From Cryptomeria japonica (Eukaryota > Streptophyta > Pinopsida > Cupressales > Cupressaceae), in assembly GCF_030272615.1 (NCBI RefSeq), contig NC_081406.1, forward strand, positions 185,109,770 through 185,173,769: DNA of 64,000 bases, in the 5' to 3' direction. Shown in pieces: positions 24,165 through 35,990 of this stretch; positions within the stretch are counted from its first letter, which is position 1, and each line of letters opens with the position of its first letter. A program made the translations under genes and the position numbers. The notes beneath the pieces are model-generated. The model was not told where the DNA came from, searched no databases, and saw nothing but the letters and a program-made list of their open reading frames with translations.

Positions 24165-25351
24165 TGTTAGATAATTCAAATAGCCGGAAGACAACTGAGA
24201 GTGGGGTTGAAATAGTTGTCACAGATTACCAGAAATTTTAGTAATAAAAACTTAAATACCGGAACCCAACACATTAATACCAGAATGCTTAAACCAAATA
24301 CCAGAATAGCAGTTAAACCAATTATGCATAAACAATAATCAAAGAATAAATAACATCCACATGATACCAAGATTTATATGTGGAAAACTCAATAAAGGGA
24401 AAAACCATGGCGGGAAGCCTACCCACAGTCAGATAATACTTTTGTAGTAAGTATGTGAATTACAATTAAGGGACGTACACTTGTAGGAAGGCCAACAACC
24501 TAGAGTGTACTACTCATCACAAGAGGAGTCTCGTTGACTACATAGAAATCCAGACTACAATATGGAAGAATGAGTGAATTGTAAAGATAGCATCTCCTCT
24601 GCTTGAGTACAATTCCGGTTAACCTCAATACCAAAGGATTAAATCATCTTACATAAACCTAACTTGATCTCCAATGATCGACCAAATTGTCTGCTTAAAT
24701 GATATTACATTATTCTCATATACACATCTAATGATGATCTATAATGAGATATTACATCATATATATACAAACCCTCAACCATAAACAATCAGGTCGGCCA
24801 CTAGACAATAAACCAATTAAAAAAAATGTCAGCCTAAGACGAGCACAAATAATATCCAACTCCTAAGACATCATAGAAACACATCAAGAGATCCAATCCA
24901 CACATTACATTAAGCCAACCCATAACCTAGATCAACTGGGACCCAATATAGGTCCACACACTAAAGCAATAATTCCAATCCACCAAGTCTCGAACATGAT
25001 CACCATCAACATCCTGAAACTCCACCAGAAGCCACACCAACACCACTTATGTGTATCATCAAAGCTCTTCCTGTGAGACCCTCGTCGGAACCACAAACAA
25101 AGCTTCAAAGAAATAAGGATAGTATCCTATCACCAGACCAAAACCAACTAAATGAATATGAACATGAGTAATCCAATTCCATAACCAAATCATACTAGAG
25201 CATACCGGATCATGTTAGATCCAATCCAACTAGAAACCACTCAACCTATTGGGACCAAAAGGGTGGTGGTAAAGCATCCAAAACATCTAATGTTGACATC
25301 AATGACAAAACATCAATGTAACACATGATCGATTCATCCAAATAGCCAACA
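24165..25351 (-). repeat. LTR shared by copia A (5') and copia B (3')
   Basis: 1,187 bp, minus strand TGTTGGCTATTTG to ATTATCTAACA. It matches 28116-29301 throughout. It is flanked on the left by a primer site (copia A) and on the right by a polypurine tract (copia B). Confidence 0.85.
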
Positions 25352-25363
25352 ATATCCCCCATT
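25352..25363 (-). other. Polypurine tract of copia B
   Basis: Minus strand AATGGGGGATAT immediately precedes the 3' LTR start TGTTGG, the canonical place for second-strand priming. Confidence 0.8.
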
Positions 25364-25763
25364 AGCATTGATGGCAACACTAGATGTGAAAAACATCTAA
25401 GCACCAAGAAATTCCAAACAAGTCTCTCCCAATGGAAGACAACAAACAATTTCCCACTCAAAGATATAGGAATGAAGTTGAGTAACAAAAACCTAACTCC
25501 CCCTATGAATAATATCTCTATAAAGCTCTTAATTACACATATATCTCTTCCCCAAATATATACATCTCCTTAAGTTTTTTTTTTCATGAATATCTCTCCC
25601 CCTTTGAAAGCAATGCCAAAAATATGACATAAATATCAAAGAAAAAATATAAACCACTGAAAGACAAGGCTAACTACTCCCCTTGAGTAGTAGCATCCCC
25701 ACATTAGTGTCCAAATGAATAATCTCTTATAATACATACCGGATAGATATCAAAAAGCATCAA
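25364..25763 (-). other. Copia B 3' untranslated region
   Basis: AT-rich sequence between the RNase H stop and the polypurine tract. A second pyrimidine-rich plus-strand stretch is present near 25600 (CTCTCCCCCTTTG). I see no gene here. Confidence 0.5.
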
Positions 25764-26348
25764 TTAGTTCTCTAATGGAAGGGCAAAAACCCTTAACTTG
25801 TCTCTTAGGTACTCAAATGATTCTTTAGGAAAAGATTTAGTGAAAATATCTGCAATCTTCTCTTTTGTGTTCACATAAACCAGTCTAACTTCATTTTCTT
25901 CCACCTTCTCCTTCAAAAAGTTATACTTGATAGATATGTGCTTTGTCTTAGAGTGAAATACCAAATTCTTTGATATGTCAATAATAGCAGAGTTATCATA
26001 GTGAATAACTATCGATCTAGTGCATTGTACTTTGATATCCTTCAACATTTGCTTCATCCAAAGAACCTATGTGCAGTTAGTAGCAGCAGAAACATACTTA
26101 GCTTGAGTAGTAGATAAAGAAGTACATGATTTCTTCTTGCTGATCCATGAAACCATCTTCTTTCCAAGAAAGAAAGCTCCACCGGAAGTACTTTTCCAGT
26201 CATCAACATCACCAGCCCAATCAGCATTTGTCTATGCACATAAAGTAGAGTCATCATCCTTAGGGTACCATAAACCATATTCAGATGTGCCTTGCAAGTA
26301 TCTTAAAATCCTTTTCACCGCACTCTCTTAATTTTGTCTAGGATCACT
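25764..26348 (-). pseudogene. Copia B RNase H
   Basis: The C-terminal 97 codons (25764-26057) are open and show the family ending: HYDNSAIIDISKNLVFHSKT, then KHISIKYNFLKEKV, then TKEKIADIFTKSFPKESFE. The upstream part (26058-26348) is readable but shifted and interrupted (GLVMLMTGKVLPV region). RNase H removes the RNA template during reverse transcription. Confidence 0.85.
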
Positions 26349-27130
26349 CTAAAATATAGATGCAATACAAACAACATTCATTATGTCAGATTGAGTTGGA
26401 GTCAAATAAAGCAGACCTCCAATCATATATTTGTATCTTGTAGGATTTACTAGTGCGGAAACATCTTTCCTTGTCAATTTCTCACTTGTAACCATAGGAG
26501 TAATTACCAGTTTAGAATATTTCATAAAAAATTTGTTCAATAATTCCCTAGCATACTTAGTTTGACAAATGAAAATACCTTTGTCAGCTTGAGTAATCTG
26601 CAAACCTAAGAAAATTTACATTTCCCCAATCATAGACATTTCAAATTCTTTCTCCATATTCTTACAAAATTCCATGCATAACTTATCTTGACCTCCAAAA
26701 ATAATGCCATCAACAAAAACTTCAATAATCAGTATATCATCATTATTGATCTTATAATATAAATTAATGTCAACATTACCCTTAGTAAAACCAAGCTTCA
26801 AAATATATTTATCCAACCTTGCATACCAAGCTCTAGGTGCCTGTTTTAATCTGAAAGTGAAAAACCATCAGGTTACTCAATATAAACTTCCTCATCAAGA
26901 TCCCCATTCAAAAATGCACACTTAACATCCATCTGATAAACCTTGTATTTTTTATGGGAAGCATAGGCAAGGAATAATCTTACAGCTTCAATCCTAGCTA
27001 CAGGTGCAAAAGTCTCACTATAATCAATTCCTTCCTTCTGAGAATATGCTTTACAAACCAATCTAGCCTTATTCCTTATAACTTGACCATATTCATTCAA
27101 TTTATTCCTAAAAACCTATTTAGTTCCAAT
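26349..27130 (-). pseudogene. Copia B reverse transcriptase
   Basis: Readable on the minus strand in order: [20 protein letters not shown], then [20 protein letters not shown], then [20 protein letters not shown] (27100-26873). After a gap comes the region with ILIIEVFVDGIIFGGQ, where the usual YVDD reads FVDG (26616-26816), then the thumb and connection (26349-26603, YMIGGLLYLTPTQSDIMNVV). The altered catalytic motif and the stops indicate an inactive enzyme. Confidence 0.85.
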
Positions 27131-27290
27131 AAAATTCTTATTTTTAGGTTAGGGAACTAAAGTCCATGTATTATTTTGCTCAATCTGATCTAATTCTTCT
27201 TCCATAGATTTAAACCAACATCCATATTTACATGCTTCAATTACTGATACCAGTTCAATTTGAGAAATTAAACATACCTCATTAGTTGCT
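27131..27290 (-). other. Copia B deletion junction between RT spacer and gag
   Basis: In copia A the sequences CCTCATTAGTT (about 21450-21460) and AGTTGCTCAAA (about 23331) are 1.9 kb apart. Here they meet as CCTCATTAGTTGCTCAAA, sharing AGTT at 27284-27287. The lost segment is integrase, protease and the end of gag. Confidence 0.75.
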
Positions 27291-28056
27291 CAAAATATTC
27301 ATCTTCTGTCTTCATATCATCCAATTCCTTTGCATATAAAGCTTTCCAATCTTTCTTATTGGTTGATGATGCAGATGCATGAAAAGTTGGTTCAAACTTC
27401 ACAGCTTCAGAAGGTCCAAATTCTTCAAGCTCAAAAGAAGATAATTTCCCAACTAGGGTATCTCTGTTGATAGAAGTATTATCCATTGTTTCCAATTTAT
27501 TAATTATAGTATCCTTCATCTTGTAAGCCAATGGTAGGGCTCTTAGAACTTTAGAAACTATTTCATCTTCACTCAGAGTTCCACCACAACATTTAATTCC
27601 CATAACAATATCATTTACCCTTTCCATGAATGCAAGAATCCTTTTGTCTTCTTCCATCTTCAGGTTTTCATATCTCACCTAGTAACCATCAAGTTTAGCA
27701 ATCTTCATAGTGGGGTGACCTTCATTAAGAGTCTCCAACTTATCCCATATAGCCTTTCCAGATGATTTGTGGGTTAATCCCATTATTTGGTGATCAAATA
27801 GTGCACACAAGAGGGCTTATCTTTATCTACAATCATTTTCAAGCTCTTTATCCAAGTTTTCTAGAGGATTGATAGATGTCAGATTATAAGGTGTAACACC
27901 ATTCTATTTGATCTCCCAAATCTCCTTACCAAGACATCTTAGATGAGTCTCCATCTGAATCTTTCATACTATGTAATTTGTTCCATCAAGCCTAGGAAAT
28001 ATCTCTTCGAAAGATAGCTCCACGTGAACTGGATGAACTTGAACTGTTAGTCACCA
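27288..28056 (-). pseudogene. Copia B gag, C-terminally truncated
   Basis: Starts at ATG 28056 (MVTNSS) and follows the copia A gag with many stops. The open stretch 27268-27678 contains ERVNDIVMGIKCCGGTLSED and KVLRALPLAYKMKDTIIN. The zinc knuckle is lost with the deletion. Confidence 0.8.
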
Positions 28057-28101
28057 TCAAATCTTTCTTAAGCAGTTAAGATTTTTGCAGAGAGGACCAG
28101 A

Positions 28102-28114
28102 TATCTGATACCAA
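28102..28114 (-). other. Primer-binding site of copia B, initiator tRNA-Met type
   Basis: Minus strand ATTGGTATCAGATAT, adjacent to the LTR end at 28116. Confidence 0.75.
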
Positions 28115-28115
28115 T

Positions 28116-29301
28116 TGTTAGATAGTTCAAATAACCGGAAGACAACTAAGAGGGGAGCTGAATCAGTTGTCACGGGTTACCAAAATTTTTAGTAATTAAA
28201 ACTTTAATATCGGAACCCAAAATATTAATATCGGAATGCCTAAACCAAATACTAGAATAGCAGTTAAACCAATTAAGCATAGACAATAATCAAAGAATAA
28301 ATACCATCCACATGACACCAAGATTTATATGTGAAAAACTCAGTAAAGGGAGAAACCATGGTGGGAAGCCTACCCACAGTCAGATAATACTTCTATAGTA
28401 AGTATGTGAATTGCAATTGAGGGATGTGCATTTGTAGGAAGGCCCATAGCCTAGAGCACACTCCTCATAACAAAAGGAGTCTCATTGACTACATAGAAAT
28501 CCAAACTACAATCTAGAAGAATGAGTGAACTATAAAGATAGCATCTCCTATGCCTGAGTATGGTTTCGGTTAAGCTCAATATCGAACAACTAAATCCTCT
28601 TACATAAACCTAACTCAATCTCCAATCATTTACCAAATCTGCCACCTGAATGATATTACATTATTTGCACATACACATCCAATGATTATCTATAATGAGA
28701 TCTTACATCATATATATACAAACCCTTGACCATAAACAATTAGGTTGGCCACCAGACAATAAACCAGTTACAAAACATGTTGGCCTAAGATCAAAAAAAT
28801 AATATCTAACTATTAAGACATCTCGGAAACACAACAAGTGGTCCATTCCGCACATTACATTAAGTCCATCCATAACCTAGATCAACCGAGAGCCAATATA
28901 GGTTCATGCGCTAAAGCATTAATCCCAATCTGCCAAGTCTCGAACATGATCACCATCAGCATCCTAAAACTCCACTAGAAGCTGCACCAACACCACTTAT
29001 TCATAGCATCAATGCTCTACTGGTGAGACCCTCGTCGGAACCACAAACCAAGATTCCAAGCAATCGGGATAGCATTCTATCACCAAACCAAAACCAATTG
29101 ATTGAATATGAACATGAGTAAGCCAATTCCATAATCAAATCATATTGGATCATATGGGATCATGTTGGATCCAATCCAACCAGAAAACACTCAACCTATT
29201 GGGACCAGAAGTGTGTCGATAAAGAATCCAAAACAACAGGTGTTGACATCAATGACAAAACATCAATGTAACACATAATCAATTCATCCAAATGGACAAC
29301 A
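28116..29301 (-). repeat. 5' LTR of copia B
   Basis: 1,186 bp, minus strand TGTTGTCCATTTG to CTATCTAACA, homologous to 24165-25351. It carries no gene. Confidence 0.85.
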
Positions 29302-30132
29302 CTTACATCATTTTCATGATTACCTTCATGGTCACAACAATGATTTTGATGAGGAGTCTTTGAGAGAACATTCCTTCCATCAAAGTTCAAGATTATCCCA
29401 ATCAATCAATAGGGGTGGTTGTATCCCTTTGTCCAATTTTCCTTCTCCATCAATCAATTATTGAGTCTTTTTCCACCTAAAGTAACCTTTTATTTCATCA
29501 CATTTCTTCAAACATCCCTTTTTTTTCTTCCATAATCATTGTCATCCTTTTTCTTTCATCATCACTTCCACCTTCAATCTATAAGGAATTAGCACATTAA
29601 TCAATCAATCAATCCTAGTCAAATCAAATCATCAATCAATCAACCTCATACCAAGGTTAATACTTTGTGAAAGTTTGGTTTAGACCTTCATCTTCAATCA
29701 ATCATCATTTGGCTTTTGTTCTTGGGAAACAATCTCCCCCAAGTACCTTTTCCTAATCATTTTGGGTTGATCAAAACCCTAATCCTTTTACCCTTTTTTA
29801 CTTAGGAAAATAATTCTATCCTAAGTAGGAGAAGGTTTAATCAATTGTGACTAATCCAAGGTCTAAATTTCACTTAGCTTGGTTTTCACCTTGCTTGTGG
29901 TACACATAATCAATCCCTCATCTAAGTCCTAATCTAAGGGCTAAGGTATCATCCTAATCAATCTTGTCCTAATCCAAGGACCATCCAAATCCATTCCAAT
30001 TCTAACCAAATCAAATCAAATCAAAACTTCCTATGTCCTTTCATCAGTTTCTAATTCAATTTATCCTAAAGTTTTACTTTTTCATTTTTAAGGATACCCG
30101 TGTATGGTCTTGAATCACTCACAAAAATAAAA
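29302..30132 (+). other. Probable leader or LTR part of Element C, non-coding
   Basis: No reading frame above background. Contains short AATC-type repeats (about 29597-29645 and 30000-30015). I cannot find a convincing primer site, so whether this is LTR or leader is unknown. Confidence 0.4.
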
Positions 30133-30895
30133 AATGGTCGTCGAAGGCAATGAAATGCTTGAGACTAGTCACCACTTTGATCAAGATCCACAACAAGAAG
30201 AACAACTTGTTGATCAACCTGAGCTTTCTCCAGGTGTCTAATATTTTGTTGTCGACCCTTGCAATTAGGACATGATGGAAATATTTTCAAACATAATATT
30301 AATAGGCTCATAGCTCATCTCATTACTCAAGGGGAACTCTTGCCCCAAGGATTTGATCGATCTATCCTTGACAAACCATCGAAAGGTGACCTCATAGATT
30401 AGCCTATTGTTGATGCCATTCTTCACCCACAATCCATAACATCCACACCCACAACTTCTAATCCAACCACATCTTAACCTCCTAGGTTGTTCGCACCTCT
30501 CCATAACTCCCTTAATTTCATCAATACTAGCTTACCTCCTGCTAGCACTATTTGTGGCTCACAACCTCAAGTCAGTTCACAACCGTTTGGTTCCACTTAC
30601 CAATACATCGGTGGTGGTGGTGGTATTTCACTCATATCCAATCAAATCCCAAACTCTAACAAGGGTCACTATGTCCCTAATATCCACAATCAACAACCTG
30701 ATCTTATAAAAGAAATTCAGGACATGAAAGACCTCATCAAAAATCTCAAGGATAGGATCAACAAGAGACCTTACACATTTGAGGAAATATTTTCTTATCT
30801 GTATGATCCTTCTATTATAGTCACACCTTACCCTCTAGGTTTTGAGGTGCCCAACTATGAAAAATATAAGGGTAAAGGTGACCCTAAAGACCATG
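30133..30895 (+). pseudogene. Element C gag, N-terminal part
   Basis: Begins MVVEGNEMLETSHHFDQDPQ at 30133 with a stop about 35 codons on and a frameshift before 30487. The frame 30487-30895 is Pro/Ser/Gly-rich, has a five-glycine run encoded by GGT repeats, and then the gypsy gag signature RPYTFEEIFSYLYDP and YEKYKGKGDPKDHV. The protein continues across Element D at 38679 (YEFYILFQEVSYSDVYL). Confidence 0.75.
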
Positions 30896-32447
30896 TGATG
30901 TAGAGCCAGGCAACAAACTAGGTGAAACCTTCTCTCAACCACAATTACTATGTCCAGAAAAATTTTATTTTCTTGTTAAAGGTTTGAACAACACACCTAC
31001 CAAATTCTCAACTCGCACAACAATTTTTGTGACTAGAACCATACCAATTTAGTCTCTTCCGATACCAGTATGATGAAAACACTCTACCCTTGTGTGAACC
31101 GGTTTAGTACCTTTCGGTACTGGTGGGATGGAAAACTATTAGATTTTGTCTATTGGTGGTCCAACCAATACAAAACACTGATAAGATGTGGCTATCATAT
31201 GTGTTAAGGAATACTTTCCTCACAACTGTCAAATCATCTAGTAGCCCTACCAGTTGATTTTTCCAAACACAAATTTAAAAAAATCCAAAGGACAAGACAC
31301 ACTAAAGGTAGATTCAGATACCCTTTATCTAGTTTCACAAATCTCCAAAATCTTAGGCTCTAACCACAAGTTGAAAGGTTTGTACCATTACTGTCATTCT
31401 AGACCTAATTTAGCTAATTACACCTAATTTACAAAGAAAGTACCCCTTGTATTAATCTCTCGACTAAAAAAAAACTTTTTCAAGCTGGGGTAAAGTGTCA
31501 AACCACCAAATCCAAGGTTTCAAGACTTGATCCCATCTTCTTTGCCTTTTGCAAGTGATTTCCACTTCTACAGCTCAAGCAGTCACATAGAGATGCCCGC
31601 CTAGGGTAAATTCAATCTCTCCGCTATAGGAGCCTCCCTTCAAACCAACACAAAAATATTGTGACACAATGTCCCTTCTAAAATTTTCCCCACAATTTTT
31701 TCGGTCCTCCGGTAAAAATGTCAGATTAAGGGAATCCTTACAGTGAAACCCTAGGTGTTGATAGGGTTTGTGACTAGTCTGGTTAGATTTGGATGGATCC
31801 CTACAACTTGATTGTTACAAAACATTAAAATTGATTCAAATGAAAGGAAAGAGACTTCCCTAACTCATGTGAATGGTCTCAAACATCCATCAATCTGTAT
31901 TGACTAGAAATGAACAACAAAACAAAGAATTCAAAAAACTCCAAGTATATTGTATTGCTCCAAACTCAAAAACATCATCAAATTTCATCAACTTCAACAA
32001 CTCAATCAACAACTTGTTGTAATAAATCTAGGTTTGCATAATATAGCCTTCCTAATTTTTTTCAACCACTTTTCAAACTTTGGAACCATTGGAGGATTAG
32101 TTATCCCTTTTTACAATATTTTGCAATGACTACAAAAGTTGTCAACTTGCACTTTTCAAACTTTGTCGACTCCAAGGTGTATTCAACCTATTCCAAAGAT
32201 TGGTTTGATGTTTCTAAGACCAATATTTATTTTCTTGACTCATGCCTAGACTCCTACTAACCCACAAAGTCATTTATCCATGGTGGCTTATAAAATGCAA
32301 CTAGGACAATGCCTTACATCAACTGGATCTTATTGACTCACAACCTATCAACCTATTACAGATGATCAATTTCAACTCATGGGTGATATTAGGCTCTTTT
32401 AGACTTCATTTGTGTCTTACTTTTTGTCTTTGGGTTCTCCTACACCA
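30896..32447 (-). repeat. 3' LTR of Element D
   Basis: 1,552 bp, plus-strand TGATGTAGAGCC to TACACCA. Partner of 37131-38673. The minus-strand sequence just upstream (ACCTGAGGAGTA) is a weak polypurine tract. Confidence 0.9.
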
Positions 32448-32710
32448 TACTCCTCAGGTGATTGACTCTCAAGTCCACTTGATATGCGTTTCGACAAAGT
32501 AGTCTCTTGTTTCTTCCTCTAGTCTTCATCCATCTATACTACATCTGCCTCAGGGAGTCCTTTCCACTTGACAAGGTATTGTTAGTAGATCTTATTCCTA
32601 GTTTTTCTCACAATCTTGATGTCCAATATCCTTTAAATTTTGGGTGGCCCTTCACTTGGAAAGTCTTTCAGTATGTCTGAAGCTTTCTCCACCGGAATTG
32701 TACCATCTTC
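32448..32710 (-). pseudogene. Chromodomain at the C-terminus of Element D integrase
   Basis: The minus strand near 32525-32580 reads QYLVKWKGLPEADVV, the conserved strand of a chromodomain. Stops lie on both sides. In chromoviruses this domain binds modified histones and guides integration. Confidence 0.7.
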
Positions 32711-33948
32711 CTACACTATACCTTTGAATGGTGTTAGATCTACAACATTAAAGATGGGGGATATACCTATATCTGAAGGTAATTGGATTTCATATGAATT
32801 TTTCCAAAACTTCTTGAGAAATAGACAAGGTCCAACCTTTCTCATCATGAGATTTGTGTGTTTCCCTTTTGGTAATCTCTCCTTTTTTAGATTTTCCCAT
32901 ACCATGTCTCCAACTTGGAACTTCACATCTCTCTTTCTTCTATCATCCTACTCCTTGTACTTCTATGTACTTTTGTGCAATTGTATCTAGACTTAGTCAT
33001 GAATCTCATTTATCCCTTTATCAAATTCTTCTCCACAAGCATTGATATGTTTAGTTGAGGGTAGATTTCTCAATTCCAACACACCTCTTAGATTCAATCC
33101 ATAGAAAATTTGGAAAGGGCTCCTTCCGGTAATCCTATTGATAGAATCATTATAGGCATATTCTTCTTGGGAGATGATGGAATCCCACTTTTCACCATGC
33201 TGCTTGGTGAGGCACCTTAACAAATTTCTGAGTGACCTATTGACCACTTATGTTTGGCCATTCATTTGGGGATGATAAGCTAAACTAAAAGACAATTTTG
33301 TGCCTAACTTCCTCCATAAAGTCCTCCAAAAGTGTCCTAGAAATTTCACATCTCTGTCCATCACAATTTTCAAGGGCAAACCATGTATTCTCAAAACTTC
33401 TTTAAAGAAAAGGTTTGCAACATATGTAGCATCACTTGTGCTCTTGCATGGCAAGAAATGTGCCATGTCTCTAAACCTATCAACAACAACAAAAACATTG
33501 TCAAAACCTGTTTTCTTGGCAAACCCATCACAAAATGCATGCTCACACTTTCCCAGGGTCTTGAAGGAATGGGTAATGGCTAGTATAGTCCTACATTTGT
33601 TGTTGTCCCTTTGACATTTTGACACACCACACATGAATCCACAAATTTTTGGACATCTGTCTGCAATTTAGGCCAATGATAAAATCTTCTCACCAACTCA
33701 AGATTTTTGTCTAATTGAAAGTGTCCCCCCATACAACCACTATGCTTCTCCTTAATTATCTTATCCCTCATTGAAAATTTAGGAATGCATAACTTGCATC
33801 CTTTGAAAAGAAGACCATCTTGAATCAAATAATCAAAATACTCTAGATGATACCAGCTCCCAAACTCAGTGCATACCTTGTAAATGTCTTTGAAATCTTC
33901 ATCTACAACATACATACCCTTGAGGAAATCAACTCCTACACTCTCCAA
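32711..33948 (-). pseudogene. Element D integrase
   Basis: The zinc-binding part at 33580-33948 shows HSGCMGGHFQLDKNLELV and CVVCQNVKG. The core at 33248-33634 has [15 protein letters not shown] (first Asp) and IVMDRDVKF (second Asp). The third acid is lost: the sequence reads HPQMNGQT, then a stop codon (TAA), then VVNRSLRN. The C-terminal part 32711-32926 has FQVGDMVW and RKVGPCLFLKKF (GPF-like). Confidence 0.9.
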
Positions 33949-34417
33949 TTAGATTTATAAAACTATTAGTGTCATACTACTAAGAGTATTTGTAATTGTT
34001 TTGAGACACCTTTCTTGTGTTTGATTTTAAAGGTGTTGGCTTGAATGGACTAAACCCACTTCATATGCTTATGTCTCAATTTCTCTTGACTATTTAGGAA
34101 ACTTAGTGCCTAATTATCTGTATACACACCAAACTCTTTGGGAAGCAAATAATGCCTCTACTTCTTTAGTGCATGAACTAATGCACACACCTCCAAATTA
34201 TAGGTAGAATATTTCTTTTTAGCATCATTCAATTTTTCACTAAAAAATGCAATTGGCCTACCTTCCTGACTAAGTACTACACCTATTGCCAAAAGACTTG
34301 CATCACATTCAATCTGAAAGATTTTGTCAAAATTCGGTAGGTAAGAACCGGTTGTTGTGATACCTTTTTCATCGACATTTCAAATGCTTCATCTGCCTCC
34401 TTGGTCCATGAATATTT
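33949..34417 (-). pseudogene. Element D RNase H, heavily decayed
   Basis: Lies between RT and integrase. Fragments of a gypsy RNase H (for example VFKKQRHYLLPKEF-like and AIAFFSEKLND-like strings) can be read on the minus strand but no frame longer than a few dozen codons survives. Identification rests mainly on position. Confidence 0.55.
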
Positions 34418-35160
34418 TCACTTTTGTCCACCCTTGATGGTCTCTAATGTGGGAGCACAAATATGGCTAAAATTCCTGATAAGCTTCCTATAAAAGGTAG
34501 CTAGGCCATGGAAATTCCTTACATCACCAATTGTTCTAAGAGTTGGCCATGTGAGAATGGCATTCACTTTATCAGTATCTTTTTTCATATTTCCTCTATA
34601 AATCACAAATGCAAGGTAAATCATTTCTTCCTACAACAACACACACTTTTCCATCTTTATCATTAGTTTATCTTCATTCAACCTTCTCTAAACCATATCC
34701 AAATGTTTTAGGTTCTCCTCCTTTGTCTTGATAAACACTAGGATGTCATCTAGATATGCTATGACAAACTTACTAATGAACTCCTTCAACACCTCATTCA
34801 TGAGTCTCATGAAAGTACTAAGGGCATTTGACATCCCAAATGGCATCACTCTCCATTCATACAATCCTTCATTTGTTTTAAAAGAAGTTTTCCATTCATC
34901 ACCAACTCTAATCCTTATTTGGTGATAACCAATTTTTAAATCAATCTTGGAATAATACCTTACACCTCCTAAACAATCAAACAAAATTTTTATTCTAGGC
35001 ATAGGAAATCTATACCTGATGGTTATCTTGTTAACGACATGGGAATCAGTGCACAATATCCATGTTCCCTCCTTCTTTGGTGCTAAGATAGCCAAGACTG
35101 CATAAGGGCTCAAGCTCTTCCCTATCAAACATTTATCGAGAAAATCTTGGATCTACCTTG
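34418..35160 (-). pseudogene. Element D reverse transcriptase
   Basis: The frame 34688-35128 holds the palm: KIDLKIGYHQIRI (residues about 61-73), MPFGMSNALSTF, and the catalytic AYLDDILVF (YLDD at about 125-128). Downstream 34418-34624 has NFHGLATFYRKLIRNFS of the thumb and connection. 34625-34687 is interrupted. The catalytic motif is intact. Confidence 0.9.
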
Positions 35161-35990
35161 CAATTTCCTCATTTTGTTGGGGAGTCATTTTATAGGCTGG
35201 CTTGTTTGGTAAGGTGGCACCATGAATGAAATCAATGCAATGGCTTATCTCCCTTATTGGTGGTAGGGTTCTTGGCAACTCTTCCGAAACTATGTCCTTT
35301 TATTTTCTCAACATTTCCTCCACTTCCTCAGGGACACTCACACTTTTATTTTCTACTTTTCCATATGAAATGGGATCTTCTTCTTTCCTTGGTATTGACA
35401 TCACTACAAAACAAGGTGTTCCCTCTTCCTTGATTACCTTGAGGAAATATTTTCCTTCCATGATCATGATCTTGGTCTCATCCTTCTGATCCTCATTGTT
35501 ATCAGGTAGGGGTATCAATTCAATCACCTTTTCATCTTTGGTAATGGAATAGGTGTTCTTGTGTCCATCATGATGGGCCTTGAGGTTATATTGCCATGGT
35601 CTCCCAAAAAGAAGATGATAGGCATCCATCTCAACAATATCAAATTGAATTTTGTCTTTGTATGCTCTTATCTGAAATTTAACCCATGATTGCTCTTCTA
35701 CCAAGGTCTATTTTCCTTTAGCAAGACAAGAAACTTTATATGGAAATGGATAAGGAATTCTTCTCAATTTTAGTTTCTCTACCATTTCTAAGGATACTAA
35801 ATTTTTTAGTTGAACTTGAATCTATTATTACTTTACATACCTTTCCTCCTTCTTTTCATGTGGTTAGAAAGAGTGTCTTCCTTTGTGGAGGTTCAGTATT
35901 TCTTGGTACCTTCAACAATGTTCTCCTCATCATCAAGGATTCTCCTCTCTTTGGAAGTCCATAGGAATAGGGTGAATTGACATGCTGAAA
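35161..35990 (-). pseudogene. Element D protease and protease-RT linker
   Basis: The frame 35300-35704 contains FDIVEMDAYHLLFGRPWQYN, the C-terminal part of a gypsy aspartic protease (the G-R-P-W strand). The active-site region lies upstream (35705-35990) with stops and cannot be read cleanly. 35161-35299 is the linker into RT. Confidence 0.75.

Larger units (their letters stand above)
20914..25351 (-). mobile_element. Copia A: Ty1/copia element truncated by Element 2
   Basis: Minus-strand order: LTR (24165-25351), primer site, gag, protease, integrase, reverse transcriptase up to 20914, where Element 2 begins. The integrase-before-RT order defines Ty1/copia. The RNase H and the 3' LTR should lie beyond the left edge of the window. 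Its LTR also serves as the 3' LTR of copia B. Confidence 0.8.
24165..29301 (-). mobile_element. Copia B: Ty1/copia element with internal deletion
   Basis: LTRs at 24165-25351 and 28116-29301 flank an internal region with polypurine tract, RNase H, RT and gag in minus-strand copia order. Protease, integrase and the end of gag are missing through one deletion (junction 27284-27287). The right-hand flank after the LTR is CTTAC. The matching left target duplication cannot be tested because copia A follows directly. Confidence 0.8.

Noticed and set aside
29302-30132. Possible LTR of Element C
   Set aside because: No second copy, no primer site and no clear TG/CA ends in the window, so I list it only as non-coding leader or LTR.
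30604-30630. GGT repeat in Element C gag
   Set aside because: Short in-frame glycine run in coding sequence, not a separate microsatellite of note.
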